From: Chara braunii
Lineage: Eukaryota > Streptophyta > Charophyceae > Charales > Characeae
Assembly: GCA_003427395.1 (NCBI GenBank)
Contig: BFEA01000439.1
Span: 1,310,365 to 1,337,737 of the forward strand
Direction: 5' to 3'
DNA length: 27,373 bases
Under the pieces are notes generated by a model. It saw only the letters and a program-made list of their open reading frames with translations. It had not been told where the DNA came from and ran no database searches. Position numbers and translations under genes: made by a program. The first letter of the stretch is position 1; each line of letters starts with the position of its first letter. Below are positions 26,341 to 27,373 of the stretch, in pieces.

Positions 26341-27373
26341 AGCGGCTGAAACTTCTACTGGCCATTCCCTTTTGGCGGCTGTTGTGGGACCTGCCACTGC
26401 TGCTGCCACAGGGGGCAGTACGGAATGATGTGGTTCTCCTTAACACACTTGAAACACTTGAAACACTGCTGGTTGTCTCTCCGTTGACGCCATTGAGACT
26501 CCGTTGGGTTCATCTGTTTCCAGGATTTTTCTTCAAACACTGCCGGTTGTCTCTCCGTTGACGGCATTGAGACTCCGTTAGGTTCATCTGCTTCCAGGGT
26601 GTCTAGTGAGTGAACTTGCCTGTACTTCGAGATCATTGCTTCCGGCCCTTGGGCAGCGACAACAACATACTTCCCTCAGGTGCACCTGTTGTGGCAACCA
26701 TCTCGATCTGGTAGTAACACACAGGTTCGCCCTAACCAGCTTCCGAGAGGACGAACGCGTGATCCTTCATGGCCACATTCTTAATGACCTTCTTCCCTTT
26801 CCATGTCCCTCCTTTCTTTAGCTCAGAGAAGGCGGCCAGGTTGACTTGCTGTTGTAGGGCTGCTATATCTCTAGCCTTATCTGCATAAACCCGGCAAGTC
26901 GTTGGTTCCTCTATGGTTTGGTGCTAGGATATGTCTCACGGAACCGTCCACGACTTTCGCTAGCTGCTGTAGGGCTTGCTCATATGTTACTCCATAACCG
27001 GCCTGCTGCAGGAGGGAGTCTATCTTCCGGACGAGGGTGTCTACACTACGCCAGGGTGTGTGGTGGATGCACATAAGCTCTTGACCAGCCTTTATGCCCT
27101 TTTGCTCGTCCGGAAACCAGTTAGACTAGGCTCTCAAGAAAATCATCTAAAATCAGGGTCTTGCAGTATCTCTGTCAATCCGGAATTCACCCCCGGTGGC
27201 CTGCACTTGGCTCATGACTCAGGCTTTGGCATCTCCCTTCAAGGCCATAGTTGCTATCACCACCTGATCTTGGACTGGCACTCACTCTACGTTCATGTAA
27301 GGCTGGATCTTGGCTACACGTTATGATGTCCTCCCCCTCCTCGCTGGAATAGGGGTTGGACAACTTCATCCTA
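26340..27373 (-). pseudogene. gag region with CCHC zinc knuckle of the second gypsy element (partial)
   Basis: Minus-strand frame 26636-26355 contains CFKCVKENHIIPYC, a perfect C-x2-C-x4-H-x4-C nucleocapsid knuckle, preceded by QWRQRRDNQQCFKC and followed by a Gln/Pro-rich end. A ~70-bp tandem duplication (about 26470-26535 and 26545-26602, TTGTCTCTCCGTTGACG) lies inside this frame. Upstream frames (27074-26877 with LVRKIDSLLQQAGYG, then AAFSELKKGGTWKGKKV at ~26800) are plausible gag sequence, but I do not recognise them with certainty. The element continues beyond the window. Gag would package element RNA; the frame is broken and inactive. Confidence 0.72.

Larger units (their letters stand above)
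24700..27373 (-). mobile_element. Second, degenerate Ty3/gypsy element (partial)
   Basis: A gag knuckle (26.4 kb) followed by RT linker and RT motifs (25.3-24.7 kb) on one strand gives the gag-pol order. Two MITE-family-2 copies (25491-25908) sit between them. No LTR is seen for this element in the window, and its 3' half (RNase H, integrase) is missing at the 24.7-kb end. Confidence 0.75.

Overview
The window looks like nuclear DNA from a streptophyte (plant lineage), most likely a charophyte alga of the Chara type. It holds one plastid-type RelA/SpoT homologue with EF-hands (CRSH), a combination known from the green lineage. It also holds plant-type Ty3/gypsy chromovirus sequence, tRNA-derived SINE-like repeats, palindromic MITEs and a nuclear copy of mitochondrial atp6/atp1 fragments. 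The organism assignment is inference. The CRSH, gypsy and mitochondrial calls rest on protein motifs read directly from the sequence.

Layout. 1-4.3 kb: a dense patch of short elements. There are five copies plus one fragment of a ~115-bp palindromic element (MITE family 1), one of which carries mitochondrial atp6 and atp1 pieces between its arms; one copy of a second MITE family; two minus-strand SINE-like copies; several tandem repeats; and a 42-base C run. 4.4-7.0 kb: the only apparently intact protein gene, CRSH (858 codons, plus strand), with a TATA-like box upstream. Its last coding bases and 3' flank are repeated two more times downstream (to ~7.3 kb). 7.4-10.9 kb: no recognisable gene; a 19-bp triplicated repeat, an assembly duplication around a single N, and two abutting MITE-family-2 copies. 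10.9-13.3 kb: a GC-rich block, a Tn5/Nextera mate-pair junction adapter left in the assembly, and a cluster of SINE-like units with A-rich or simple-repeat tails. 13.3-15.1 kb: microsatellites, two copies of a ~170-bp repeat, and a 90-N gap inside a GA tract.

15.1-24.4 kb: one structurally complete but mutationally dead Ty3/gypsy chromovirus on the minus strand. It has a 5' LTR at 23524-24440, a primer-binding site matching initiator-Met tRNA, a 2.7-kb leader, gag, remnants of protease, reverse transcriptase, RNase H and integrase (internally duplicated), a broken chromodomain-like tail, a polypurine tract and a 3' LTR at 15113-16049. 24.7-27.4 kb: a second, older gypsy element on the same strand (RT fragment, gag CCHC knuckle). 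It is truncated and hit by two MITE-family-2 copies, and it runs off the window.

Only CRSH is likely to make a working protein: a calcium-dependent (p)ppGpp synthetase of the plastid. Everything else is transposable-element debris, organelle DNA or assembly artefact. I found no new multi-gene system. The observations most worth a second look are the MITE-bounded mitochondrial DNA, the triplicated CRSH 3' end, the purine-rich insert with a splice-donor-like sequence in the CRSH catalytic domain, and the adapter junction, which makes contiguity across 11.05 kb doubtful.
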